This document shows, one piece after another, positions 25,566-33,944 of a stretch of DNA of 64,000 nucleotides. The notes beneath the pieces were generated by a model that was not told the origin of the DNA, searched no databases, and worked only from the letters and a program-made list of their open reading frames with translations. Location of the stretch: contig JACQFD010000002.1 in NCBI GenBank assembly GCA_016200225.1, positions 62,001 through 126,000 on the forward strand. The letters are read 5' to 3'. Each line of letters starts with the position of its first letter. Position 1 is the stretch's first letter. The stretch is from Planctomycetota bacterium. GTDB taxonomy: Bacteria; Planctomycetota; UBA1135; JACQFD01. The translations under genes and the position numbers were made by a program.

Positions 25566-26765
25566 TCAACCGGAAGGTACGAGGCCCCAGATGCCGATCG
25601 CATAATTTAATATTAAATATCCGAAGACGAGGTGCCGGGCGCGCGTGCCGCCGAGGTAATCCTTCATTTTTAAAATACACAGAACCGCGAGCGGTGCGAG
25701 CGCGGGAAGATAAAGTCTCGGAACGGCCGGAAGCCGGAACGCCCACGTGGCGAGGAGAATGAGCGCGAGCGTCACGCCTGCGACGCGCGCCGCGCCTCCG
25801 GGGACTTTCCATTTGAGCAGTAATATAATAAAAAATCCCTGAAACAGGAGCGCCATTTCGATCGCGAAATGCTGTAAAGCGCCGAAGTTAAGATTCCACG
25901 AATTTAATAAATGTTCCGGTTCGCGGTTCGCCTGCGCGAGTCCCGTGAGCCATTGCATATAAATTCCCCAAACGGCCGCCGGGATCGCCCCGAACAGCAG
26001 CGCCGCGAACGCGCCGCGCGCCCAATTCCGTCCGCTGCCCGCGAAAAACGTCGCGAGCGCGGGCGCCGCGAGCAGCGGCGCGTAGGACACTTTTGTAAAC
26101 ATCCCCAACATTTGTATTATAACCAAAGCAAACGCCACGCCGGTTCCGGGAGCGCGGGTCCAGCGAATCGTCATCCACATCGCCGCCGACGCGAAAACGG
26201 CGCAGAACGGATCGAGAATCATTTGTGTACTCGTTCGGATTGTTAAACAATGCGCGACGACGAGCAACGCCGCGATCATCGGAACCTCCGCGGGTGCGCC
26301 AGGGTCGCTTTCGGCCGCCATTTTCGCGGCGAGCCAGGCGTTGGCCACGACCGCCGCGGCCGAAAATAACATAAACGACCACGGTATGAAATTAATGATC
26401 AAATCGAGCGCGCCGACCGCCGCCGGAATCACGATCGCGCTCGGATGCATTTCGTTTGCAAATTCGTTCTTTACAATTTGTCCGCCCGGGTCGTCCCCCG
26501 TATACCAATTTCGGAAAAGCTCCGCCATTTTGCAGTGCGTGTCGGGCGACACGAAACCCTTGTAAAAATGCGCGTCGGTCTTTCCGGCGGCGTACGCCGG
26601 CGGGTGCGCTTTCTGTATATAAACTTTGGCGACGCCGAGTCCGATCGTACATATGCAACAAATGGGCAGAGCCCATTGAAGCCAGCGCGCGAACGCCGGA
26701 TTGCTCGATTGTCTTTTCACAGTTGCGGTCGACAGGATAACGCCATCATCGGCGTTTGCCGCCAC
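25566..26765 (-). CDS. Polytopic membrane protein, GT-C glycosyltransferase-like
   Basis: 399 residues. A short hydrophilic start is followed by about nine membrane spans, for example LPICCICTIGLGVAKVYI, FIPWSFMLFSAAAVVANAWLAAKM and AARVAGVTLALILLATWAF. A larger outside loop after span 1 (about residues 57-110) contains Asp/His-rich stretches such as KTDAHFYKG and FANEMHPSAI, as in GT-C glycosyltransferases. No decisive motif is seen, so the assignment is tentative. It follows the gene at 27939-26782 by 16 bases on the same strand, so the two are likely one operon. Confidence 0.75.
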   Translation of the reverse strand: MAANADDGVILSTATVKRQSSNPAFARWLQWALPICCICTIGLGVAKVYIQKAHPPAYAAGKTDAHFYKGFVSPDTHCKMAELFRNWYTGDDPGGQIVKNEFANEMHPSAIVIPAAVGALDLIINFIPWSFMLFSAAAVVANAWLAAKMAAESDPGAPAEVPMIAALLVVAHCLTIRTSTQMILDPFCAVFASAAMWMTIRWTRAPGTGVAFALVIIQMLGMFTKVSYAPLLAAPALATFFAGSGRNWARGAFAALLFGAIPAAVWGIYMQWLTGLAQANREPEHLLNSWNLNFGALQHFAIEMALLFQGFFIILLLKWKVPGGAARVAGVTLALILLATWAFRLPAVPRLYLPALAPLAVLCILKMKDYLGGTRARHLVFGYLILNYAIGIWGLVPSG

Positions 26766-26781
26766 CGCGGTTGCGCCGTCC

Positions 26782-27939
26782 CTATTTCGCGGACGCTCCG
26801 TGGGCGGCGAAAGCGGGACAACCGTTCGCGCCGAGCGCCCGGCGCGTCGCCTCGCGAATCTTCATAACCGATTCGGCGCGCACGTCTTTGTATTTCTTGA
26901 GAAGGACTTCGGGGCTTCCGAGATCCTGGCGATCGTTATATTCCGGCACTTTCTTCGTAAACATATCCATGAACGGCTGGAGCGGCTCGTACTTCGCCTC
27001 CCAAATCGAGGAGGGCATCGCGGGCGTCATCGTTAACATTAATTTTACAACTTCCGTAAAATCGTATTTCGAAACGACGAGGAGCATTTGCAAAACGTCC
27101 TTTAAAGAATACTGCCCTTCCGGTTTTTGTTCATAACGGGCGAGATTCTTGGGCAGTTTCGCGTGCGGAGGTAACAATAACGCGAGAGCGGCGGCCTCGC
27201 GCATCGCGCGATACTGCCGATAGGTAAGAAATCCGTCGTGAAGGTAGTCGTGCGCACGCTTCAAATCCTTCATCGCGGGTTTCTTTTTTGTAAAATCCTC
27301 GCCCTTCAGAAATTTTTGATTAAATTGTCCGAGCATCGCGTCGTAATAAAATACTTCCTTCGGCGTGCCCGCGGTGCGGTCGAGCGCGCGATAAAACGAC
27401 TCGTCGCCGTTGCGCCACGATTCGAGAAATAATGCAAATTCGTCCTGCGACGGATCGTTGTCCAAATCTACCAATAACTGCGCGAGCGCCAGATCGAGAT
27501 CGGGCGGTATCCCGCCGAAACACGCTTGTAACTGATCGACCGGCGCAACCGGCGCTTTTTTATTTGTATCCGTCGGCCGGATCGTGCGCGCGCCGAATAT
27601 ATATTCTTTTCGAAGCGGAAACGGAAGTTCGCCGGCGAGCGGAAAGGAACCGTCCGGCGAGTTTTTCGATTGGATCTTGAATTCCTTCATTTTCTGCGCC
27701 GCGCCGCGCGTCGCGACCGCGCGGACCGACGCCAGCCACGGCGTGGCGGACGCGCTCGGATCCTTAACAATCGCGTCGAGGATTTTGTTTTGAATCGAAG
27801 CCGGCTGTTTTTCGAACCACGCGACCGCCTCTTCCGCGAGTTTTGCGTCGTCCTGGCCGGGCGAGGAGGGGCCGGAATTTAACGATGGAATTGCAAATAT
27901 AACAATCGACGCGAAGACGTTTCGAAGGCTTTGAATCAT
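26782..27939 (-). CDS. Secreted protein, unknown function
   Basis: 385 residues from the ATG at 27939, where a signal peptide begins (MIQSLRNVFASIVIFAIPSL). The open frame extends 34 codons upstream without signal-like sequence. The mature protein is largely helical with many Lys/Asp/Leu. It has a basic, Pro-containing stretch (FTKKKPAMKDLKRAHDYLHDG) and a Trp/Tyr-rich region (SSIWEAKYEPLQPFMDMF). There are only two cysteines and no recognised domain. It is upstream of, and almost touching, the membrane protein gene ending at 25566. Confidence 0.75.
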   Translation of the reverse strand: MIQSLRNVFASIVIFAIPSLNSGPSSPGQDDAKLAEEAVAWFEKQPASIQNKILDAIVKDPSASATPWLASVRAVATRGAAQKMKEFKIQSKNSPDGSFPLAGELPFPLRKEYIFGARTIRPTDTNKKAPVAPVDQLQACFGGIPPDLDLALAQLLVDLDNDPSQDEFALFLESWRNGDESFYRALDRTAGTPKEVFYYDAMLGQFNQKFLKGEDFTKKKPAMKDLKRAHDYLHDGFLTYRQYRAMREAAALALLLPPHAKLPKNLARYEQKPEGQYSLKDVLQMLLVVSKYDFTEVVKLMLTMTPAMPSSIWEAKYEPLQPFMDMFTKKVPEYNDRQDLGSPEVLLKKYKDVRAESVMKIREATRRALGANGCPAFAAHGASAK

Positions 27940-28104
27940 CAGTTCGTAATGAAGTTTGGCGCGGGATTGTATCGACGCACCCAAACCGATCCCACCGCCC
28001 TGAGACCCGTGAATTGCGCGCCGCCGCGCCGCCCGCCGCATCCGAGGTGAGAAATTAGCCCAAAATCATTGTAAGCCCGCGACGCGGGACGGACGGCGTT
28101 TCGC

Positions 28105-30861
28105 ATGGTCATTCGATTTCCTGCCTCCGCGATCTTCCTGTGCGCCGCGGCCCACTTCGCGCACGCCCAATCGACGGGCTCGTATGTCAATTTCGAGAGC
28201 CCGCAGGTTTCCCCGATCCGACTTTCGCCCGACGGAACGCGGCTCTTCGCGGCCAACACGGCGGACAACCGCCTCTCGGTCTTTGATGTTACAAATCCCG
28301 CGAACCCGGTTCTTTTGAGCGAAATACGAGTCGGTCTCGAACCCGTTTCCGTCAATCCGCGCACGAACGACGAAGTCTGGGTCGTCAACCGCGTCTCCGA
28401 TTCGATCAGTATCGTTTCGGTTTCCCAGGGAATTGTTATCGATACGATTCAGGCGAAGGACGAACCGGCCGACGTCGTGTTCGCAGGCGCGCCGCCGCGC
28501 GCATTTGTATCGATCGAACGCTCCAATCAGGTTCGCGTTTTTGATATAATAACTCATGCGCAGATCGCGTCGATTCCGCTGCAGGCGCACGGACCGCGAT
28601 CGTTAACAACGAGCGCCGACGGTTCGAAAGTTTATGTTGCATTCGCGACCTCGGGGAACCGCACGACCAGTATTCCAAAGAATCTCGCGCCGCCGCAGGA
28701 TCCGCCGACGAACCCCAACCTGCCGCCGCCGCCCCCCGTCGCGCGCATCGTCGATGCTACGGATCCGGCATGGACGCCGGTGATTCCGTATACGGTTCTC
28801 GATCACGACGTCGCCGAAATCAACGCCAACACCGCGTCGCTGTCGCGTTTTTTCGATCGAACTGGAACTGTAAATTTCGGCATCGCCGTCAATCCCGTGA
28901 ACGGAGATCTGTATATTACCAATACCGACGCGCGCAATTTGATACGATTCGAAACCAATCTCAAGGGACACTTCGTCGACAATCGCGTCACCCGCGTCAC
29001 GACGGGCGCCTCCCCCGTCGTCACGCCGTTCGATCTCAACGCGGGCCTCGATTATACCATTCTTCCCAACGCGCCCGCGCTCGCGACGACGCTCGCCCAA
29101 CCGGCCGGAATTGTATTCGAACCCTCGGGCGCGGCGATGTGGATCGCCGCTTTCGGCTCCGACAAGGTCGCGCGCGTCAGCGGCGCGGGCGCCGTGCTCG
29201 CGCGCGTCGACGTCGGGCCCAACTCCGGGGGAACTGTAAATTCTAAACAAATGCGCGGACCGCGCGGTCTCGCGCTCGACCCGTCCGCCGGAAAACTTTA
29301 TGTTCAGAACCGCGTCTCCAACACGATTTCGGTCGTCGACACATCGTTAAATGTACAGATACAGGAGATCCCCGTCGGAAGCTACGATCCGACGCCCGGC
29401 GTCATCCGCGACGGCCGCGGTTTTCTTTATGATGCGAAACTCTCCGGCAACGGACACGCCTCCTGCGCGGGCTGCCACATCGACGCCGAGACCGACATGA
29501 TCGCGTGGGATCTCGGGAATCCGGCGGGCAGCGTCGTTACAGTTACAGATCCGCAACTCGGAACGCAATTTCAAATGCATCCGATGAAAGGACCCATGCT
29601 CACGCAACATTTACATTCGATGAAGAATATCGGACCTTACCACTGGCGCGGCGACAAGACGACGTTGAACGATTTTAATATTGCATTCGCGAACCTGATG
29701 GGCGGCGCGCAGATCGCCGCGGGCGATATGCAACAATTCAGCGACTTCATGGAGACTATACAATTTCAGCCGAATCCGAATCAGCGCCTCGACCGGACGC
29801 TGCCCACGTCGCTACCCGGCGTTCCCGGAAACCCCGCACAGGGCTTTTTAACTTACAATGCGCCGCCGCCGGCCGGTTGCGTCGCCTGTCACAAACCGCC
29901 GACGAATTACACGCCGCATATCGCCCCCGATCCGATTCCGCCCCAGGGAATTGTAGCGAAGTCCGTCCCCTTCCGCGATTATTATCGTCGCACCGGTTTT
30001 AACGCGGCGCCCGGGGCGCAGAACATCCAGGGATTCGGATTCAATCACGACGGCACGGCCGGCCCGTTTCCTAATATTAACTTGAGCGCGTTTTTCATGT
30101 GTTATGACGCGGGAATCGCGCCGATCGTCGGATTCTCGCGGACGATCGCGGCGTCGAACGCCGCCAGCGCGCCGGTCGTCGGCGACATCAATTTAATGAT
30201 GAGCCAGGTCGCCGCCGGCAACTGCGATCTCGTCGCGCACGGCCTCGTCGACGGATCCGCGCGCGGATTTGTATTTAATACTTCCGGCGCGCAGTTCATA
30301 TCCGATACGGCCGGCGTCGGCCCGTTCACGTTCTCGCAATTGCAAACGAAAGCGCTTTCCGGCAACGCGATCCTTACATTCATGGCCGTTCCCGTCGGAT
30401 CGGGCAACCGCATCGGCATCGACCGCGATTTGGACGGCACGCCCGACGGCGACGAGGGAACGATTCAGTATATTTCACATTTCGGCTCGTCCTCCGGCGC
30501 CTGCGCGCCGCAGATCATGGGCGCGAATTCGCCGCCGTTCGTCGGAAACAGTATATTTACATTAACCTGTACGAACGCGCCGCCGAACGCGCTCGGCATC
30601 TGCATCGCCGGCGACGCCGCCGACGTCGCGGGAACGCCTTTCCTCGGCATCACGCTGTTCGTGAGCACGCTTTCGAACGATTTCATCATCATGGACATGT
30701 ATAGCGAAGGCTCGGGATTCGGCGTGGCGCCCGTCGCGATTCCTAATAATAACAATCTCGCCGGCCGCGTTTACTGCGCGCAGGCAATCTGGCTCAGCGT
30801 CTGTGGTCCCCAGGGAATCTCGTCGTCCGACGCGATCTCAATATTACTGTTCGAACAGTAA
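28105..30861 (+). CDS. Secreted beta-propeller protein with two haem c sites and C-terminal PGC-like module
   Basis: 918 residues with a signal peptide (MVIRFPASAIFLCAAAHFAHAQ). Residues 35-440 are YVTN/NHL-type propeller repeats (TRLFAANTADNRLSVFDV, DEVWVVNRVSDSISIVSV, KLYVQNRVSNTISVVDT). CAGCH at about 453-457 and CVACH at about 591-595 are CxxCH haem c motifs, with further His/Met residues nearby (HPMKGPMLTQHLHSMKNIGPYHWRGD) as possible distal ligands. The last 130 residues are a diverged copy of the shared module (LGICIAGDAADVAGTPFLGITL, AIPNNNNLAG, YCAQAIW). An outside electron-transfer or oxidase role is likely; the substrate is unknown. A strong terminator follows. Confidence 0.88.
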   Translation: MVIRFPASAIFLCAAAHFAHAQSTGSYVNFESPQVSPIRLSPDGTRLFAANTADNRLSVFDVTNPANPVLLSEIRVGLEPVSVNPRTNDEVWVVNRVSDSISIVSVSQGIVIDTIQAKDEPADVVFAGAPPRAFVSIERSNQVRVFDIITHAQIASIPLQAHGPRSLTTSADGSKVYVAFATSGNRTTSIPKNLAPPQDPPTNPNLPPPPPVARIVDATDPAWTPVIPYTVLDHDVAEINANTASLSRFFDRTGTVNFGIAVNPVNGDLYITNTDARNLIRFETNLKGHFVDNRVTRVTTGASPVVTPFDLNAGLDYTILPNAPALATTLAQPAGIVFEPSGAAMWIAAFGSDKVARVSGAGAVLARVDVGPNSGGTVNSKQMRGPRGLALDPSAGKLYVQNRVSNTISVVDTSLNVQIQEIPVGSYDPTPGVIRDGRGFLYDAKLSGNGHASCAGCHIDAETDMIAWDLGNPAGSVVTVTDPQLGTQFQMHPMKGPMLTQHLHSMKNIGPYHWRGDKTTLNDFNIAFANLMGGAQIAAGDMQQFSDFMETIQFQPNPNQRLDRTLPTSLPGVPGNPAQGFLTYNAPPPAGCVACHKPPTNYTPHIAPDPIPPQGIVAKSVPFRDYYRRTGFNAAPGAQNIQGFGFNHDGTAGPFPNINLSAFFMCYDAGIAPIVGFSRTIAASNAASAPVVGDINLMMSQVAAGNCDLVAHGLVDGSARGFVFNTSGAQFISDTAGVGPFTFSQLQTKALSGNAILTFMAVPVGSGNRIGIDRDLDGTPDGDEGTIQYISHFGSSSGACAPQIMGANSPPFVGNSIFTLTCTNAPPNALGICIAGDAADVAGTPFLGITLFVSTLSNDFIIMDMYSEGSGFGVAPVAIPNNNNLAGRVYCAQAIWLSVCGPQGISSSDAISILLFEQ

Positions 30862-30881
30862 CGGCGGTCCATTCCATCAGC

Positions 30882-30917
30882 GGCGGCGGCCAATCTCCGG
30901 CCGCCGCCATTTTTTTC
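30882..30917 (+). terminator. Rho-independent terminator
   Basis: A perfect 10-bp stem GGCGGCGGCC / GGCCGCCGCC with loop AATCTCC, then A and seven T. It lies 20 bases after the dihaem propeller gene's stop. Confidence 0.92.
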
Positions 30918-31023
30918 TCCGGCCATAATCTTCCGCAATTTCACGGATTGCGACGACCGCCGGAGAGCGGTCAAGATGGCCCCGCGATTGCGTCGAAAAC
31001 AGGGGTCATTCATTTCTCACATT

Positions 31024-31030
31024 GGAGGGA
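31024..31030 (+). promoter_or_regulatory. Shine-Dalgarno sequence GGAGGGA
   Basis: It lies two bases before the ATG at 31033, closer than usual. It is still the best SD-like match in the window and helps choose that start over the open frame from 30976. Confidence 0.5.
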
Positions 31031-31032
31031 TC

Positions 31033-32835
31033 ATGTCATTTATTACAAAGCCGCTCCCGGCGATGCGCGGGAATTTAACGTCAAAAATCGCGGTCACATT
31101 CATTAATATTACTCTTCTGGCGGGCGCCGCGGCCGCGCAAATGAACGCGCAGCACGTCTCGTTCGGCGTCGGCGGAGCCCAGGTCGACGGTAACTGTAAT
31201 GATGTCTCCATGTGCGCGAACGGACGCCACATCGCATTTTCGAGCGCGGCGACCAATCTCGTCGCCGGCGACACGAACGGAATGGAAGATGTATTTATAT
31301 TAGATACGATGCTGGGCACCAACACGCGCATCAGCATTCCCTCCGGCGGCGGCGAAGCGAACAATCACTCGTTCGGTCCGTCGATTTCGGACGACGCGAC
31401 CGTCGTCGCGTTCGCGAGCGCCGCGAGCAACCTCGTGGCGGGCGATGATAATAATACGCTTGACGTTTTTGTTTATGACAGCAACGCCGGCACCATGGAA
31501 CTCGTCAGCCGCCACACCGACGGCACGCTCGGCAACGGCGCTTCGTACGATTGCAAAATATCGGGCGACGGAAGATTTGTAGTCTATCGCAGTCTGGCCA
31601 CGAATCTCATCGACATCGATACAAACGGTACAATCGATATATTCATGTACGACCGGCAGAATCAAACGACGACGTGCGTGAGCGTTTCCAGCCTCGGAAC
31701 GATCGCGAACGGCGACTGCATCCAACCTTCGATTTCGACGGACGGGACATTTGTTGCATTTGCGTCGACGGCGACCAATCTCGATCCGTCCGACGCGAAC
31801 CTCGTTTCCGATATATTCGTTCGCGACACCGTCATGGGGACCACGACGCTCGTCAGCAAGAGCTTCACCGGCGGCGCGACGAACGGCGCGAGCGTCGAAC
31901 CCGCGATTTCGGGCGACGGCAACGTCGTCGTCTGGCGCTCCTCGGCGACGAATATTTTATTAAACGACGCGAACGGCGTGGACGACATTTTCGAATATGT
32001 ATTCAATACCGACACGGTGACGCGCGTGAGCGTTTCGTCGGCCGGAAAACCGGGCAACGGAACGAGCCGTTCGCCGAACGTCTCGACCGACGGACAATAT
32101 ATATCATTTCTGAGCGATGCTACAAATATGGCGCCGCTCGACAAGAACGGCGCGACCGATCTCTTCGTGCGCGATATGTATTCCGGACTCACATGGCGCG
32201 TCAATCTCGCGTCGTCGGCGGCCGAATCGGACACGGCCGTTTATCGTTATTCAATGGCGCCGACGGGGACCTACTTCGCGCATACCACCGATGCGTCGAC
32301 GTTCGATGTAAACGATGCGAACAGTCTCCGCGATGTTTACTATTCGTGGGTCACATACGGAGCGTTCCCCATACCGTCGATGAACCTGACTTCGCTCAAA
32401 GGGACGTTCAACGATTCCGCGAAGAACCACGGCGACCGTGTCAATATGATCGGAACATTTGTATTCAACGCGTTCACGCCGGATGCCACGTTCGATCCGA
32501 CCAATGATAATTTTCAAATTTCGATCGGCGCGGAGGGCTCGCCGCACGTGTTTGCCATCGCGGCAAACGACGGCGGATGGAAATCACTAAGCAAGGGGCG
32601 GTTCATCTGGCATTCCGCGAAGGGCGAAATGCCGGTCGTGAACTTTACATTGGACGTCGTGAAAGGTAAATTTACTTTTAACGCGGCGAAAGTCGATTTC
32701 GATCCCGGCGAAATCGGCAATCCGACAATATTCGAAATGTGGCTCGGCCAGGAATACTTGTCCTACGACACGGTCTGGTCGCAGAAATCGGCGGGGCTGA
32801 ACGAAATCTTCAAATTTATGCATTCCTGGAATTAG
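31033..32835 (+). CDS. Secreted TolB/PD40-type beta-propeller protein
   Basis: 600 residues from the ATG at 31033. The exported start reads MSFITKPLPAMRGNLTSKIAVTFINITLLAGAAAAQ. Residues 45-450 hold about eight repeats of the form ISxDGxxVAFxSxATNLVxxDxNGxxDVFVYD, each with DxNxxxD; this is the WD40-like PD40 family seen in TolB. Residues 470-600 are a different beta-rich domain (LKGTFNDSAKNHGDRVNMIG, FTLDVVKGKFTFNAAKVDF), not the PGC module. The protein probably binds something outside the cytoplasm. Unlike TolB it lacks the N-terminal TolB domain. A strong terminator follows the gene. Confidence 0.88.
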   Translation: MSFITKPLPAMRGNLTSKIAVTFINITLLAGAAAAQMNAQHVSFGVGGAQVDGNCNDVSMCANGRHIAFSSAATNLVAGDTNGMEDVFILDTMLGTNTRISIPSGGGEANNHSFGPSISDDATVVAFASAASNLVAGDDNNTLDVFVYDSNAGTMELVSRHTDGTLGNGASYDCKISGDGRFVVYRSLATNLIDIDTNGTIDIFMYDRQNQTTTCVSVSSLGTIANGDCIQPSISTDGTFVAFASTATNLDPSDANLVSDIFVRDTVMGTTTLVSKSFTGGATNGASVEPAISGDGNVVVWRSSATNILLNDANGVDDIFEYVFNTDTVTRVSVSSAGKPGNGTSRSPNVSTDGQYISFLSDATNMAPLDKNGATDLFVRDMYSGLTWRVNLASSAAESDTAVYRYSMAPTGTYFAHTTDASTFDVNDANSLRDVYYSWVTYGAFPIPSMNLTSLKGTFNDSAKNHGDRVNMIGTFVFNAFTPDATFDPTNDNFQISIGAEGSPHVFAIAANDGGWKSLSKGRFIWHSAKGEMPVVNFTLDVVKGKFTFNAAKVDFDPGEIGNPTIFEMWLGQEYLSYDTVWSQKSAGLNEIFKFMHSWN

Positions 32836-32856
32836 TAATTTCGGCCCGAAAACGAG

Positions 32857-32890
32857 GGCGCGGGGCGAAACGGCCCCGCGCCTTTTTTTA
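32857..32890 (+). terminator. Rho-independent terminator
   Basis: Stem GGCGCGGGGC / GCCCCGCGCC, loop GAAACG, then seven T. It is 21 bases downstream of the TolB-like gene. Confidence 0.92.
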
Positions 32891-32976
32891 TTGTCAACGC
32901 GTGGGGGCCGCGCGTAGTCTCGCAGTCGAGTTGCCGCGAACGCGGCGGCCCACTAACCCAACGGCTACATCCAACC

Positions 32977-33879
32977 ATGAAACGACCACTGCTCATCGCG
33001 ACCGCGAGTCTCCTGCTCGCGGCCATCGGCGTCGGCAATGCCGCGCCCCCAACGCCCCAGCCCGCGCTCACGATCACCGAAGCCGACGCCGCCAAACAAT
33101 TCGGCGCGGCGATCAAGACCGCCGGAGCAACATTAAAAAGCTCGTTAAAAACATTAAAATCCAGTTTTAATTCAAATGCCGTCGGCATTTATTCAAGTTT
33201 AAAATTCGGCGCGATCAACGCCGACGCCGCGATGCAGTCGCTCTACGATCTCGCGAACGATTATATGGAGGATATTCAGGAGGCCGGACAGACGGCCGCC
33301 GACGCCGTCGCCGACGCCGGTTCGGCGATTCTCGCGCAGATTGCTAACAATAAAACGCCGCACGACCTCGCGTCGGGCGGTTGCGGCGCGCTCGACAAGT
33401 TCGTTAATGATACGAATACCGCAGTCGCGAAGGACGCCGGCGCGGCGATGGCGAATCTTAAGAAAATGAACAAGGATTATTTACAAAAACTCGGCCATCT
33501 CCTCACGGCGCAGGTGCTCGACAGCTTGGGACTCGGCGCGTTCGCCGGCGTTTTTTGCGTTCCAAAGGCGGCGGGAAAAGTGCCGGCCAAGAAGAAATTC
33601 AAAATGGACGCGACCGGCGGCGGCAGCGACTCGACGGTTGATAACGATGGCAGAATTTGCATGGGCGGGACCGCGGATCCGGCGAAGGGCGCGATTACTG
33701 TAACGATCACGGGTCCGTTCGGCGGCGTCCTCACGCAGCAAGTCAACGTCGATAACAAATGCCGATGGCGCGCATGTTTCCCAATCTCCGGAAGCAATCC
33801 GACGCTCCCCGAGGGAAATTATGATATCGACGCGGGTCAGGGCACGACGCACAAGACCGGAGCGATCAGCATTCCGTGA
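32977..33879 (+). CDS. Secreted protein, helical N-terminal part and Ig-like C-terminal part
   Basis: 300 residues with a signal peptide (MKRPLLIATASLLLAAIGVGNA). Residues 35-190 are helical and Ala/Lys/Asp-rich (EADAAKQFGAAIKTAGATLK, SLYDLANDYMEDIQEAGQ). A basic linker (KVPAKKKFK) leads to a beta-rich tail from about 210 (AKGAITVTITGPFGGVLTQ, NYDIDAGQGTTHKTGAISI) resembling an Ig-like or carboxypeptidase-regulatory fold. Four cysteines in the second half may pair. Function unknown. It stands alone between two terminators. Confidence 0.8.
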   Translation: MKRPLLIATASLLLAAIGVGNAAPPTPQPALTITEADAAKQFGAAIKTAGATLKSSLKTLKSSFNSNAVGIYSSLKFGAINADAAMQSLYDLANDYMEDIQEAGQTAADAVADAGSAILAQIANNKTPHDLASGGCGALDKFVNDTNTAVAKDAGAAMANLKKMNKDYLQKLGHLLTAQVLDSLGLGAFAGVFCVPKAAGKVPAKKKFKMDATGGGSDSTVDNDGRICMGGTADPAKGAITVTITGPFGGVLTQQVNVDNKCRWRACFPISGSNPTLPEGNYDIDAGQGTTHKTGAISIP

Positions 33880-33902
33880 GTTGATGCGACGATTCTTAGT
33901 TT

Positions 33903-33940
33903 AAAAAAACCGGGGGGCGCGCGCCCCCCGATTTTTTTTT
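33903..33940. terminator. Bidirectional terminator
   Basis: Stem CGGGGGGC / GCCCCCCG with loop GCGC, seven A on the left and nine T on the right. The symmetric layout serves both the plus gene ending at 33879 and the minus OPT gene ending at 33945. Confidence 0.93.
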
Positions 33941-33944
33941 GATA

